From assembly GCA_937138255.1 (NCBI GenBank), contig CAKZOU010000034.1, positions 1-64,000 on the forward strand: a stretch of 64,000 nucleotides of DNA. The letters are read 5' to 3'. The stretch is from an uncultured Paracoccaceae bacterium (GTDB taxonomy: Bacteria > Pseudomonadota > Alphaproteobacteria > Rhodobacterales > Rhodobacteraceae). Shown here in pieces: positions 25,348-34,548 of this stretch. The notes beneath the pieces were generated by a model. It was given only the letters and a program-made list of their open reading frames with translations, did not search any database and had not been told where the DNA came from. The number at the start of each line of letters is the position of its first letter. Position 1 is the stretch's first letter. The position numbers and the translations under genes are program-made.

Positions 25348-26385
25348 CTAGATAGCCTGCCAGCGATAGGCTCCATCCTCGCCCAGCCAACGCCGCGCGC
25401 GGCCGGTCTGGTGCAGGTGGTTGAGGTGGGCGACCGTTTCACCAAGAGCCATGCCGTATTCGCCCGCACCGATTTCCCGCTTGAACAGCGGCAGGAAGCA
25501 TTCGCCGCCGCGCTTGGGCTCTTCGAGATGGTTCACCAACCGGCCCAGCGCGCCCACATGATTGTCGATCAGCTGCCGCAGGCGGGTTGGAAGCCCGATG
25601 AAGGGAAGTTTATGGCCGCCGAGGACGAAATGATCCTCATTTGCGAACTCGGTGAAGCGGTGGCAGGAGGCAAGCCATTCGGCCACCGGATCGGCCTCGG
25701 GTTCGTTGGCATAGACGCCGAGGTTGGGGCTGATCGAGGGCAAAAGCTGATCGCCGCCGATCACGAGGTTGTCCTCAAGGCTCCAGAAGGTCGCGTGTTC
25801 GGGGGCGTGGCCGTGGCCGATCCGGGTGATCCAGCGGCGGCCGCCGAGGCCGATCTCCTGCCCTTCGGCGATCCGGTCATAGCCGGCAGGCAGCGGATGG
25901 ACACAATCGGCAAAGTTGAAGGGGCGCTCGGTCTTGCGTTGCTCATAAAGGGCGGGGTCCATGCCCGAGCGGCGATAGAAGGCGAGGGTTTCCTCGGCAG
26001 GGACGGGCTGAACGTCGAGGGTCAGCATCCGGGTGAGGATCCAGCTCGTTCGCGTGGTAGCAAGAGCCGCCCCACGGGCCACGAACCAACCGGCAAGGCC
26101 GATATGGTCGGGGTGGTAGTGGGTAACGATGACCCGCCCGACCGGCTTGCCGCCCAACGGGCCGGAAAGGACCGCCTCCCAGATGGCGCGGGATTTGCGG
26201 GTGTCGAAGCCGGTGTCTAGGATCGTCCAGCTGTCGCCCTCGTCGAAGGCAAAGACGTTGACGTGATCAAGCGCCATGGGCAGCGGCAGGCGCAGCCAAA
26301 GGACGCCTTCGGCCACTTCAAGCGCTTCTCCCGGCGCGGGCGGTTCCTCGAAAGGATAGCGGATAAGGGCCGCCGGGGATGTCAA
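25348..26385 (-). CDS. MBL-fold metallohydrolase
   Basis: 345-aa metallo-beta-lactamase-fold enzyme. Metal ligands are visible in THYHPDHIG (His-x-His-x-Asp-His), in GHGHAPEH, in GGDQLLP, and in a late GGHKLPF. The C-terminal region is helical, as in glyoxalase II or the hydrolase module of beta-lactamase-like proteins acting on thioesters. The start overlaps the acyl-CoA dehydrogenase stop (ATGA), so it is co-translated with it; a thioester or acyl substrate is therefore plausible but unproven. Confidence 0.82.
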   Translation of the reverse strand: MTSPAALIRYPFEEPPAPGEALEVAEGVLWLRLPLPMALDHVNVFAFDEGDSWTILDTGFDTRKSRAIWEAVLSGPLGGKPVGRVIVTHYHPDHIGLAGWFVARGAALATTRTSWILTRMLTLDVQPVPAEETLAFYRRSGMDPALYEQRKTERPFNFADCVHPLPAGYDRIAEGQEIGLGGRRWITRIGHGHAPEHATFWSLEDNLVIGGDQLLPSISPNLGVYANEPEADPVAEWLASCHRFTEFANEDHFVLGGHKLPFIGLPTRLRQLIDNHVGALGRLVNHLEEPKRGGECFLPLFKREIGAGEYGMALGETVAHLNHLHQTGRARRWLGEDGAYRWQAI

Positions 26386-28085
26386 AGCCCAAGCTCCTCC
26401 AAGGGAACGTCAACCAGCCCGGCCGCGCCGGACATGGCATGAGCCAATAGCGCCTGATGCTCGGGAAGGATACGGCGAATGTAGAAGGCGGCCTGAGCCG
26501 ACCGCGCGGCATCGCCGGTTTGTGCTGCCGTCAGGTGATAGTGGCCGCCGAGGACGCGGGCAAAGGCCCGAAGGTAGGGCACGGCACCGGCAAAGCGGTC
26601 GTTCATGTCGGACTGTGCGGCCATCCACTCGGTCGCCTCACGCAGCGATTCGGCGGCGTTCCAGACGGCTTCGGCCAGATCTGGATGGGCGCCTCGGGCG
26701 GCTTCGGCATTGGCCTCGATCTCGTCGAGAAGGCGGAAGGCGGCCTCGCCGCCGTCCATCATCTTGCGGCCCACGAGGTCCATCGCCTGAATGCCGTTGG
26801 TGCCTTCGTAGATCGCGGTCACCCGCACATCGCGCAGGAATTGCGCCGCGCCGGTTTCCTCGATGAAGCCCATGCCGCCATGCACCTGCATTCCCATCTG
26901 GCTCACCTCGATGCCGGTATCGGTGCCAAAGGCCTTGGCGATGGGGGTGAGAAGGGCGGCGCGGGCCGACCAGCGTGCATCGCCGGTGGCATTCGCCAAG
27001 TCGATCGCCACGGCGCAGTCGAGCGCGATGGAGCGGGCGGTGAAAACATCGCCCTTCATCGTCATCAACATCCGCCGCACATCAGGATATTCCGAGATCG
27101 TGCCAGTGCCGCCGACGCGGCCCTGACGCCGATCCTGCGCGTATTCGGCCGCTTTCTGATAGGCAGCCTCGGCAACGCCCAGCCCCTGCACACCCACGCC
27201 AAGACGGGCGTTATTCATCATCGTAAACATCGCTGCCATGCCGCCATGCGGCTTGCCGATCAGCCAGCCCTTGGCCCCTTCAAACGCCATAACGGCGGTA
27301 GGCGAACCATGCAGGCCCATCTTGTGTTCAAGGCTGACCACGCGCAGCGAGTTGCGCTCGCCGGGGTTGCCATCGGCATCGGGGATCAGCTTGGGCACCA
27401 TGAAAAGGCTGATGCCTTTGGTGCCGGCCACGCCATCGGGCAGGCGGGCGAGGACGAGGTGGCAGGTATTTGCAATGAAATCATTGTCGGCCCAGCTGAT
27501 AAAGATCTTTTGACCGGTGATGGCATAGGTGCCATCGTCGAGCGGCTCGGCCTTGGTCCGAAGCGCGCCCACGTCCGAACCGGCCTGCGGCTCGGTCAGG
27601 TTCATCGTGCCGTGCCATTCACCGCTGATCAGTTTGGGCAGATAAAGCGCCTTTATCTCGTCGCTGGCGTGATGCTCCAGCGCCTCGATCTGACCTTGGC
27701 TCATCAGTGGGTTGAGCTGCAGCGCAAGGCAGGCGCCCGACATCATGTCGTTGACTGCGGTGGCGAGTGTATGGGGCAGGCCCATGCCACCATGTTCAGG
27801 ATCGGCGGCCATGCCAATCCAGCCGCCGTCGGCAATGGCGCGATAGCCTTCGGCAAAGCCGGGCGATGTCCGGACAATTCCGTTCTCCAGAACGGCGGGA
27901 TTGAGGTCGCCAGCACGGTTCAGCGGAGCAAGGATGTCATCGCACATCCGACCGGCTTCGGTCAGGATGGCTTCGGTCACGTCTGGCGAGGTTTCGGCAA
28001 AACGGTCGGTGCCAGTGAGGCCTGCGAAATCGACGATCTTGTCGAGAACAAAGGTGATATCGGCTACGGGCGAACGATAGGGCAT
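26382..28085 (-). CDS. acyl-CoA dehydrogenase (long, DmdC-like architecture)
   Basis: 567-aa FAD enzyme oxidising an acyl-CoA to the enoyl-CoA. Signatures are MNLTEPQAGSDVG, KIFISWADND and the YEGTNGIQAMDLVGRK block holding the catalytic-type Glu. The extra N-terminal and C-terminal regions put it in the about 590-aa branch that includes 3-methylmercaptopropionyl-CoA dehydrogenase (DmdC), but substrate cannot be assigned here and no other dmd gene is adjacent. Electrons would pass to ETF and ETF-QO (17828). Confidence 0.88.
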   Translation of the reverse strand: MPYRSPVADITFVLDKIVDFAGLTGTDRFAETSPDVTEAILTEAGRMCDDILAPLNRAGDLNPAVLENGIVRTSPGFAEGYRAIADGGWIGMAADPEHGGMGLPHTLATAVNDMMSGACLALQLNPLMSQGQIEALEHHASDEIKALYLPKLISGEWHGTMNLTEPQAGSDVGALRTKAEPLDDGTYAITGQKIFISWADNDFIANTCHLVLARLPDGVAGTKGISLFMVPKLIPDADGNPGERNSLRVVSLEHKMGLHGSPTAVMAFEGAKGWLIGKPHGGMAAMFTMMNNARLGVGVQGLGVAEAAYQKAAEYAQDRRQGRVGGTGTISEYPDVRRMLMTMKGDVFTARSIALDCAVAIDLANATGDARWSARAALLTPIAKAFGTDTGIEVSQMGMQVHGGMGFIEETGAAQFLRDVRVTAIYEGTNGIQAMDLVGRKMMDGGEAAFRLLDEIEANAEAARGAHPDLAEAVWNAAESLREATEWMAAQSDMNDRFAGAVPYLRAFARVLGGHYHLTAAQTGDAARSAQAAFYIRRILPEHQALLAHAMSGAAGLVDVPLEELGL

Positions 28086-28193
28086 GGCTTACTCTTCCTG
28101 GCGTGGCTTGGAAAAACCTGGCGGCGTCTATATGTCGGCGAATTGACGGCAAGGTAACGTTCTGCCGCCTGCCAGCAACAGGAACGCAGCGTC

Positions 28194-29147
28194 ATGACTT
28201 TGACAGAGACCCAAGTTCTGAAAGCCGATACCGCCGGGCTTGCCCGCGCAGGCGCGTTGCTTGCGGAGGGTCACCTCGTCGCCTTTCCGACCGAAACGGT
28301 CTATGGCCTTGGCGCGGATGCGCGCAACGATTTGGCGGTGGCTAGGATCTATGAGGCCAAGGGCCGGCCCAGTTTCAATCCGCTGATCGTCCACCTTCCC
28401 GACCTCGGCGCCGCCCGCGCGCTTTGTGAATTTACGCCAGAGGCCGAACGCCTTGCGGATGCCTTCTGGCCCGGCGCGCTCACCCTGGTGCTGCCACTGA
28501 AGAAGGGGGCTGGCGTTTCGCGCCTTGTGACTGCCGGGCTCGATACCTTGGCGATCCGCGTGCCGGATCACCCGGTGGCGCAGGGGCTTTTGCGAGCTTT
28601 TGGCGGGCCGGTCGCGGCCCCATCCGCCAACCCGTCTGGCCGGATCAGCCCCACCTTGGCGGCCCACGTCTTGGCGGGCCTTGGAGGCCGGATCGAGGCG
28701 GTGGTCGATGGCGGCGCCTGCGGGGTCGGCCTGGAATCGACGATCATCGGCTGTCTTCCCGAGCCGACGTTGCTTCGGGCTGGTGGCCTGCCAAGCGAAG
28801 TGATCGAGGCCTGCCTAGGCTATCCGCTCCTGCGGTCGGTCGAGGCGACCGACAACCCCGTCGCTCCCGGCCAGCTTGAGTCGCACTACGCCCCGAAGGG
28901 CCGGGTTCGGCTCAATGCCGAGATCGTCGATCCGGGCGAGATGCTATTGGGCTTCGGTCACGTCGATGCGCCGATCAACCTCTCGCCCTCCGGGGATCTG
29001 GTCGAGGCGGCGGCGCGGCTTTTTGGCTGCCTGCACGAACTTGATGCAATGGGGGCCGAACGGATTGCCGTATCCCCAATTCCCGATCACGGCCTCGGTC
29101 GGGCGATCAACGACCGCCTGCGCCGCGCTGCCGCACCGCGGCCCTGA
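28194..29147 (+). CDS. tsaC: threonylcarbamoyl-AMP synthase (Sua5/YrdC)
   Basis: 317-aa enzyme making threonylcarbamoyl-AMP for t6A37 modification of ANN-decoding tRNAs. The YrdC domain spans about 10-195 with FPTETVYGLGADA, KGRPSFNPL and PSANPSGRISPT; a Sua5-type C-terminal domain follows after the linker APGQLESHYAPKG. This is the two-domain (Sua5) form rather than the short TsaC. It diverges from the acyl-CoA dehydrogenase with 108 bp between. Confidence 0.92.
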   Translation: MTLTETQVLKADTAGLARAGALLAEGHLVAFPTETVYGLGADARNDLAVARIYEAKGRPSFNPLIVHLPDLGAARALCEFTPEAERLADAFWPGALTLVLPLKKGAGVSRLVTAGLDTLAIRVPDHPVAQGLLRAFGGPVAAPSANPSGRISPTLAAHVLAGLGGRIEAVVDGGACGVGLESTIIGCLPEPTLLRAGGLPSEVIEACLGYPLLRSVEATDNPVAPGQLESHYAPKGRVRLNAEIVDPGEMLLGFGHVDAPINLSPSGDLVEAAARLFGCLHELDAMGAERIAVSPIPDHGLGRAINDRLRRAAAPRP

Positions 29148-29471
29148 TCAGGAATTCTTGCGCTCGATATAGGTGCGAAGCTCTTCGGCCTCGCGCCGCG
29201 CTTCGCGCAGCCCATCCATTGCCGCCCGAAGCTCGGCTTCGGTTTGGGAAAGCTGGTTGCTCATCTCGGCTTCGCGCTGCTGCAGATAGGTGATCGCTTG
29301 GTCGCGCGTTTCTTCGGCCTCATGCAGAGACTGCGCCATGCGCTCAAGCTCGCCGATGTCGGCCTGAGTTACGCGGGTAAATCGGTTGACAAGCCAGCTG
29401 GCAAACCAACCCAGGCAGAAAGCGACAAACAGGATGACCGCGGTCGCCAGAATAAACTCGGATCTGTTCAT
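29148..29471 (-). CDS. membrane-anchored coiled-coil protein
   Basis: 107 aa: one N-terminal helix (FILATAVILFVAFCLGWFASWL) then a long charged coiled coil to the C-terminus (from about 40 on, ELERMAQSLHEAEETRDQAI ...). No recognised domain. The ATG at 29471 is 13 bp downstream of the OmpA-family stop, so the two are probably co-transcribed, suggesting a cell-envelope or division-related scaffold. The frame is open upstream but inside the OmpA gene. Confidence 0.7.
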   Translation of the reverse strand: MNRSEFILATAVILFVAFCLGWFASWLVNRFTRVTQADIGELERMAQSLHEAEETRDQAITYLQQREAEMSNQLSQTEAELRAAMDGLREARREAEELRTYIERKNS

Positions 29472-29484
29472 GGTGCTGGTGTTC

Positions 29485-31392
29485 CTATCCTTCGGTTCCG
29501 GCTGAGCTAGCGTCGGCCGGCAGCTCCTCTTGGGGTGCTTCCTCGGCCGGCGGTTCGTCGGTCGTAGTGGCGTCTTCTTCGAGCGTATAAACTCTGAATT
29601 CGATCCTGCGATTGGCCTCGCGGCCCTCTTCGGTATCATTGTCGGCAATCGGGTCGGCCTCGCCGTACCCAACGGCGCGGAAGCTGCCGGTAGGCACCCG
29701 GCGAGAGCGAAGCGCGCTCAGGACAGCCTCGGCCCGCGATTGGCTTAGGTTCTTGTTCATTTCCTCGCGGCCCTGGCTGTCGGTATAGCCCGAAACCTCG
29801 ATCGGCGAGTCCATGCAATCGCGCAGGACGACGGAGATATCGTCAAGGATCAGCCGGGATTCGGCGGTCAGGGTTGCAGAGCCGGGATCGAAGATGATCT
29901 TGCGGTCGCCGGTGACTGCAAGGATTTCGGCAACGCAGGCTTCCGGCGTGGGTCCGGTATCGACCTCGACGACCTGCTCGACGACGTTCAGATCCACGGC
30001 AAACTCGGCCGACTGCCCAAGCTTTTCGATAAAGAGGCGCGAGATTTCGGACGTGGTATCGGCACTGGTGGTGTTACCGCGGACCGCCACAAGATCGGGC
30101 TGAACGATGACCGAACCATTCGTCAGCATCGAGAGCGCCTCAAGTCCGGCGAGAACTCTGACCGACCAGCCCCTCGGCAGCCCTTCAACAACCCGCGTTC
30201 CCATTGTCAGGTTGGATTGGCCGAATCGTGCCTTGGCATAGTTCTCGACCATCATGTTGGTCAGATCATCCGGAACCCGCCCGCGCAGCTGCGCGTGGCC
30301 CTCGGGGCTAAGGGTTGCGCTAAACTGCGGCACGCCCTCTGGGGTGGCTTCGGGCGCCACAGGCAGCGATGCGGTCAAAGAGAAGATGTCGGGCAGGGCA
30401 TTTTCAAACTCGCCCACAACTGTATCGAAAAGGTCTTGGGGCGTGCCCTCGAGCGCGACAAGCGAGATATCCGCGTCTGAAAGGGTCACTGTGCCGCCAC
30501 CAAGGCGATAAACCGACTGGATCGACATCTCGACCGCATCCGCCCAGAAACCGGACGGAACACCCAGCGCGATTGTGCAGTCAAGATCATCTTCAAGCCC
30601 CGCCGCGCGGGCGGCGGCCTCGATCTGCGCGGCCGCCTCGATCGTATCGGCGGCGCAAGCGTCGAACCGCGCGCCCTCGGCATCGAGCGAAAAGCGAGCC
30701 GTGAAGGGGGTTATTACAGGGCGTGGCGCACTGATCGACATGGTCAGTTCGACAGCAGCAGGCGCCAAGGCGCGGAGGTTGGTTTCAAGCTCCAGTTTCT
30801 GCTCTGGACTGTCGCTGATTGCCGTGACCTCGACCAGACCCGGCGCGACCGATATTTTGGAACGCGGCAGAATCGCCAGGGCGCGGATGGCAAAGGTCAG
30901 TGCCTGCCTCCAGCCCTCGGGCATCGGAAAATTCGCTGCTTCCAACAGGTCATTGACCGGCTTGCCGTCGGCAATCTCAGCAATCCGTTCCGAGATATCC
31001 GCCCGATCCGAAGCGGCGGGAATAAGCCCGATCAGAGAAACGCCGGAATCATTGCGCAGGATTTCAATGGCAAACTTGGGCGCGGCGATCCCTTCATTAT
31101 CGGCGATCGACATATTGTCTATTACGCGGCTGGCATCGACGATGCTGCCGGCGATCGAGATTGAACGGAAGCGTGCCGCTTCGCTGGGCGCCCGTCCCTC
31201 GATAATGACCTGAAGGCCATCGCCCAGCACTGTCGCCCAGCTTTGATCGTCGTCGATGAGCGCTTCCTGGACCGTAATAACCGAGCGGTTTTCGACGACA
31301 GCCACCACCGCGACAGCGGCAAAATACGACAGAAGCGCCGCGACGACGAAACTGGCAACCCGGATCAGAACGGTAGAGAGGCGAAGCGGCAT
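29485..31392 (-). CDS. OmpA-family protein with N-terminal membrane anchor
   Basis: 635 aa: an N-terminal hydrophobic helix (about 7-32), a long periplasmic region of repeated alpha/beta units that resembles BON-type repeats, and a C-terminal OmpA peptidoglycan-binding domain (about 495-600: IIFDPGSATLTAES; IEVSGYTDSQG; NLSQSRAEAVLSALRSR; ANRRIEFRV). It ends in an acidic, Pro/Ala-rich tail. It likely bridges the inner membrane and peptidoglycan. The start is ATG 31392. BON assignment is tentative. Confidence 0.82.
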   Translation of the reverse strand: MPLRLSTVLIRVASFVVAALLSYFAAVAVVAVVENRSVITVQEALIDDDQSWATVLGDGLQVIIEGRAPSEAARFRSISIAGSIVDASRVIDNMSIADNEGIAAPKFAIEILRNDSGVSLIGLIPAASDRADISERIAEIADGKPVNDLLEAANFPMPEGWRQALTFAIRALAILPRSKISVAPGLVEVTAISDSPEQKLELETNLRALAPAAVELTMSISAPRPVITPFTARFSLDAEGARFDACAADTIEAAAQIEAAARAAGLEDDLDCTIALGVPSGFWADAVEMSIQSVYRLGGGTVTLSDADISLVALEGTPQDLFDTVVGEFENALPDIFSLTASLPVAPEATPEGVPQFSATLSPEGHAQLRGRVPDDLTNMMVENYAKARFGQSNLTMGTRVVEGLPRGWSVRVLAGLEALSMLTNGSVIVQPDLVAVRGNTTSADTTSEISRLFIEKLGQSAEFAVDLNVVEQVVEVDTGPTPEACVAEILAVTGDRKIIFDPGSATLTAESRLILDDISVVLRDCMDSPIEVSGYTDSQGREEMNKNLSQSRAEAVLSALRSRRVPTGSFRAVGYGEADPIADNDTEEGREANRRIEFRVYTLEEDATTTDEPPAEEAPQEELPADASSAGTEG

Positions 31393-31444
31393 CGGTTTTC
31401 CAAGTGGTTGCGGAATGTCTAGGCGCTCATTGGCGCGGGTTCAA

Positions 31445-32404
31445 TCACACGAAAAACGCGACGGCGAAAAACAGCACAGGGATCAGGCCAGCATTACGGT
31501 TGGACCTGAAGAGCATCAAGAGACGTTCGGGCGAGTCGGGATCGAAGCGGCCCAGCTGCCACGCAAGATGCCAGCCAAAGGCCCAGACGCCCCCGAGGGC
31601 AAGCACCAGCGAAAGGACTGAGCGATCAATCACCGCTAGAAGGGCCGCACCGCCCAAGAGGGCCACAGCGACGACGAGAAACCGGCGCAGCCAGCGCGGC
31701 GATGCCTCGCCAAAGAGGCGGGCGGTGGATTTCACGCCGATGAGCGCGTCGTCCTCGGTATCTTGGTGGGCATAGATCGTGTCATAGAACAGCGTCCAGG
31801 CGATGCCGGCGACATAAAGAATGATCGGGGTGAGCGAGAGGCTGCCCGTATGCGCGACCCAAGCCAGAAGCGCGCCCCAGTTGAAGGCGATGCCGAGAAA
31901 GACCTGCGGCCACCAGGTGAACCGTTTGGCGAAGGGATAGACGGCGACAGGCAGGAGCGAGATCACGCCGAGGATGATTGCGTTCGAGTTGAAGGTCAGG
32001 AGAATCGCGAAAGCGATGAGCGCTTGGGCGATCATCCAAGCCGCAGCCCCTCTGGCGCTCACCTGCCCTGAGGGGATTGGGCGCGAGCGCGTGCGGGCAA
32101 CCTGCGCGTCAAACTCGCGGTCGGTGATGTCGTTCCATGTGCAACCCGCGCCGCGCATGAGGAAAGCCCCGGCGGCGCAGCCGAGGCCGATCCAGAGGTC
32201 GGCCAGCCCGAAGCGGCCATCCGACAAGGCGGCAAGGCCAAGGCCCCACCAGCACGGCAGAAGCAAAAGCCACGTTCCGATCGGCCGGTCGGCGCGGCTA
32301 AGGCGTAGATAGGGCCGCGTGGCCCTTGGAGCGATCCGGTCGACCCAATTACCCCTGACGGCGTCAGATACTTGTCCCTCTGGCGCTCCGCTGGTCCCGG
32401 TCAT
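31445..32404 (-). CDS. ubiA: 4-hydroxybenzoate polyprenyltransferase
   Basis: 319-aa integral membrane prenyltransferase joining 4-hydroxybenzoate to the polyprenyl chain in ubiquinone synthesis. Both Asp-rich motifs are present: NDITDREFD (about 94-102) and YDTIYAHQDTEDD (about 214-226). About eight helices. Its start is only 11 bp from the divergent rsmE start. The polyprenyl donor is made by the synthase at 14169. Confidence 0.94.
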   Translation of the reverse strand: MTGTSGAPEGQVSDAVRGNWVDRIAPRATRPYLRLSRADRPIGTWLLLLPCWWGLGLAALSDGRFGLADLWIGLGCAAGAFLMRGAGCTWNDITDREFDAQVARTRSRPIPSGQVSARGAAAWMIAQALIAFAILLTFNSNAIILGVISLLPVAVYPFAKRFTWWPQVFLGIAFNWGALLAWVAHTGSLSLTPIILYVAGIAWTLFYDTIYAHQDTEDDALIGVKSTARLFGEASPRWLRRFLVVAVALLGGAALLAVIDRSVLSLVLALGGVWAFGWHLAWQLGRFDPDSPERLLMLFRSNRNAGLIPVLFFAVAFFV

Positions 32405-32415
32405 AAGTTCGTCCC

Positions 32416-33138
32416 ATGGCTTCGAAAGTTCGGCTCTATGTAGATCAGCCCTTGGGCAAAGGGCAAACCGTCTCTCTCACAAAAGAGCAGGCGCATTATC
32501 TCTTTGGCGTGATGCGGCTCGGGGCGGGAGCCGTATTGTCGCTCTTTGACGGGCAAAATGGCGAATGGGATGCCGAGGTGGCCGAGGCCGGCAAGAAGGG
32601 CGGGAGCCTTCTGTGCACCGAACAAACCCGCCCCTTGCAGATGCCGCCCGACCTTTGGCTCCTCTTCGCCCCCATCAAGAAAGAGCGCACCGATTTCATC
32701 GTTGAAAAGGCGGTTGAGCTCGGCGCCGGGCGGATCGTGCCGGTGCAGACCGAGTTCACCAACTCGGGCCGCGTGAAGCAGGACCGTCTGCAGGCCCACG
32801 CCATTGAGGCCGCCGAGCAATGCGGCGGGACGTTTGTGCCCGAGGTCGCCGAGATGGAGCGGCTTGGGCGGCTTCTCGACACATGGCCCGAGGGGCGGCG
32901 CCTGATGTTCTGCGACGAAACCATGCTCGGCGCGGCGACCGCATTGGCCGGAGAGGCGCGCGGCCCGTGGGCCATTCTGATCGGCCCCGAAGGTGGTTTT
33001 TCCGAGGCCGAACGAGCGCGCCTCAAGGCATTGCCCTATGCCCTCCCCTTCAGCCTCGGCCCCCGCATCCTGCGGGCCGACACGGCGGCGGTTGCGGCCC
33101 TCACCCTCTGGCAGTCGGCGCTGGGCGACTGGGCATGA
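32416..33138 (+). CDS. rsmE: 16S rRNA (uracil(1498)-N3)-methyltransferase
   Basis: 240-aa SPOUT-class methyltransferase. The N-terminal PUA-like RNA-binding part is followed by the C-terminal knot with LIGPEGGFSEAE and LGPRILRADTAAVAAL, both characteristic of RsmE. Start is the ATG at 32416; no SD is visible in the 11-bp gap to divergent ubiA, so the mRNA may be leaderless or the transcript begins within ubiA. Stop overlaps the next gene (ATGA). Confidence 0.92.
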   Translation: MASKVRLYVDQPLGKGQTVSLTKEQAHYLFGVMRLGAGAVLSLFDGQNGEWDAEVAEAGKKGGSLLCTEQTRPLQMPPDLWLLFAPIKKERTDFIVEKAVELGAGRIVPVQTEFTNSGRVKQDRLQAHAIEAAEQCGGTFVPEVAEMERLGRLLDTWPEGRRLMFCDETMLGAATALAGEARGPWAILIGPEGGFSEAERARLKALPYALPFSLGPRILRADTAAVAALTLWQSALGDWA

Positions 33139-33977
33139 TCCGCGCCCGACCCGAAGACTGGCCCGAGATCGAGGCCTTCCTCGCGCCGCGTGCCGAATAC
33201 GCGATGTTTCCGCTCAATAACGAGCGGTTCTATGGCTTCGACGGCAGTGAGCCCCTCTCGCCCCATTTCTGGATCGCGCGAGATGATGCGGGCGCGATCA
33301 CTGACGTCTTGTCGATGACCAAGAAGGGCATGGTCATGCCCTATCTTCCCTCGGGCGACTTTGCTGCCGCGGCCAAGGCACTCTCGGGCCGGATCGCCGA
33401 AGGCATCATCGGCCCGCGCGATCATGCGCGGGGCTTGCAAGCGGCTTTGGCGCTCTGTGATGCGCCTGTCATCCTTGCTGACGATGATCCGCATTTCGTC
33501 CTCGATCTCGACGATCTCGTGATCCCCGATGGGCGGGGAGAGCTTGTTGCCCTTGCCGATGCCGATCCCGAGACGATGATCGGCTGGCGCGTCGCCTATT
33601 CGGTCGAGGCCATCGGAATGCCCGCAGTGCGGGCCGAGGAAGACGGCCGCCGCGCCTATCACAGCTATATCGAGCGCGATTCGCATCGTGTCCTGATGAT
33701 CGACGGCCAGCCCGTGGCCACCACAGGGATCAACGCCCGTCTGCCTCAGATCGTTCAGGTCGGCGGCGTCTATACTCCGCCCCCGCTGCGAGGGTGCGGC
33801 TATGCCCGCCGAGCCGTGGCGCTGCATATGGCCGAGGCGCGGCAGTCGGGCGCGACCCGCGCAACTCTTTTCGCCGGTTCCGACATGGCGGCTCGCGCCT
33901 ACGAGGCAATCGGCTTTCGCCGGATCGGCGACTGGAGCATTATCTTGTTCAAGGAGCCCGTGACGCTGAATGTCTGA
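33135..33977 (+). CDS. GNAT family N-acetyltransferase
   Basis: 280 aa; the C-terminal half (about 170-270) is the GNAT fold with VYTPPPLRGCGYARRAVALHM as acetyl-CoA motif A and AYEAIGFRRIGDWSIILF as motif B. The N-terminal half (MIRARPEDWPEIEAFL...) is a family-specific extension. Substrate unknown. It overlaps rsmE by four bases and the next gene by eight, so these three are one translational unit. The ATG at 33135 is preferred to the longer open frame. Confidence 0.78.
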   Translation: MIRARPEDWPEIEAFLAPRAEYAMFPLNNERFYGFDGSEPLSPHFWIARDDAGAITDVLSMTKKGMVMPYLPSGDFAAAAKALSGRIAEGIIGPRDHARGLQAALALCDAPVILADDDPHFVLDLDDLVIPDGRGELVALADADPETMIGWRVAYSVEAIGMPAVRAEEDGRRAYHSYIERDSHRVLMIDGQPVATTGINARLPQIVQVGGVYTPPPLRGCGYARRAVALHMAEARQSGATRATLFAGSDMAARAYEAIGFRRIGDWSIILFKEPVTLNV

Positions 33978-34470
33978 CTTCCTCCGCCCCGAAGCCCGCG
34001 CCTTTCTCTGGCGTTGGCGTGATGTCTGGATCGCCCTCGGCTTGGGCGCGTTCGGGTTGCGTTGGGGCCTGTGGTCCTTCGGCATCCTGCAGTGGCTCGG
34101 CTGGGCGATGGTCGCGGCAGCGGCGGCTTTCCTCGTGTCTGGAATCCAGCGGGCCCGCTTTCGCAAAGGGGCAGGCGGCGCGGGCGTGGTGCAGCTTGAT
34201 GAACGCCGCCTCTCCTATTTCGGCCCGGTCACCGGCGGCGTCATTTCGGCAGAGGAAATCTCCCGCGTCGCCCTCGGTCCGGCCCCTGAAGGCGGAAATG
34301 AATGGCGTTTCGCAACGCGCGGCGGCGAGCGGCTTCACATTCCGGTGAATGCCGAAGGGTCCGACGCGCTCTTCGATCTTTTCTCGACCCTTCCGGGCCT
34401 TCGCACACAGGCGATGATCGACGCCCTCGACAAGCCGCTCGACGAGGCGGTGGAAATTTGGCGGCGATAG
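33970..34470 (+). CDS. conserved membrane protein upstream of gshA
   Basis: 166 aa with two adjacent hydrophobic helices (about 19-36 and 40-58) and a soluble C-terminal beta-rich region (VVQLDERRLSYFGPVTGGVISAEEISRVAL ...), a layout like a small PH-domain-type membrane protein. Function unknown. The start overlaps the GNAT gene by eight bases. gshA begins 78 bp downstream. Confidence 0.72.
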   Translation: MSDFLRPEARAFLWRWRDVWIALGLGAFGLRWGLWSFGILQWLGWAMVAAAAAFLVSGIQRARFRKGAGGAGVVQLDERRLSYFGPVTGGVISAEEISRVALGPAPEGGNEWRFATRGGERLHIPVNAEGSDALFDLFSTLPGLRTQAMIDALDKPLDEAVEIWRR

Positions 34471-34548
34471 TCGGTTCCGGCGGATTGACTTCGCCCGCCC
34501 AAGCCTACACCTGTGGCATTAGGAAAACGTGATGAAAGAAGCCGACCC

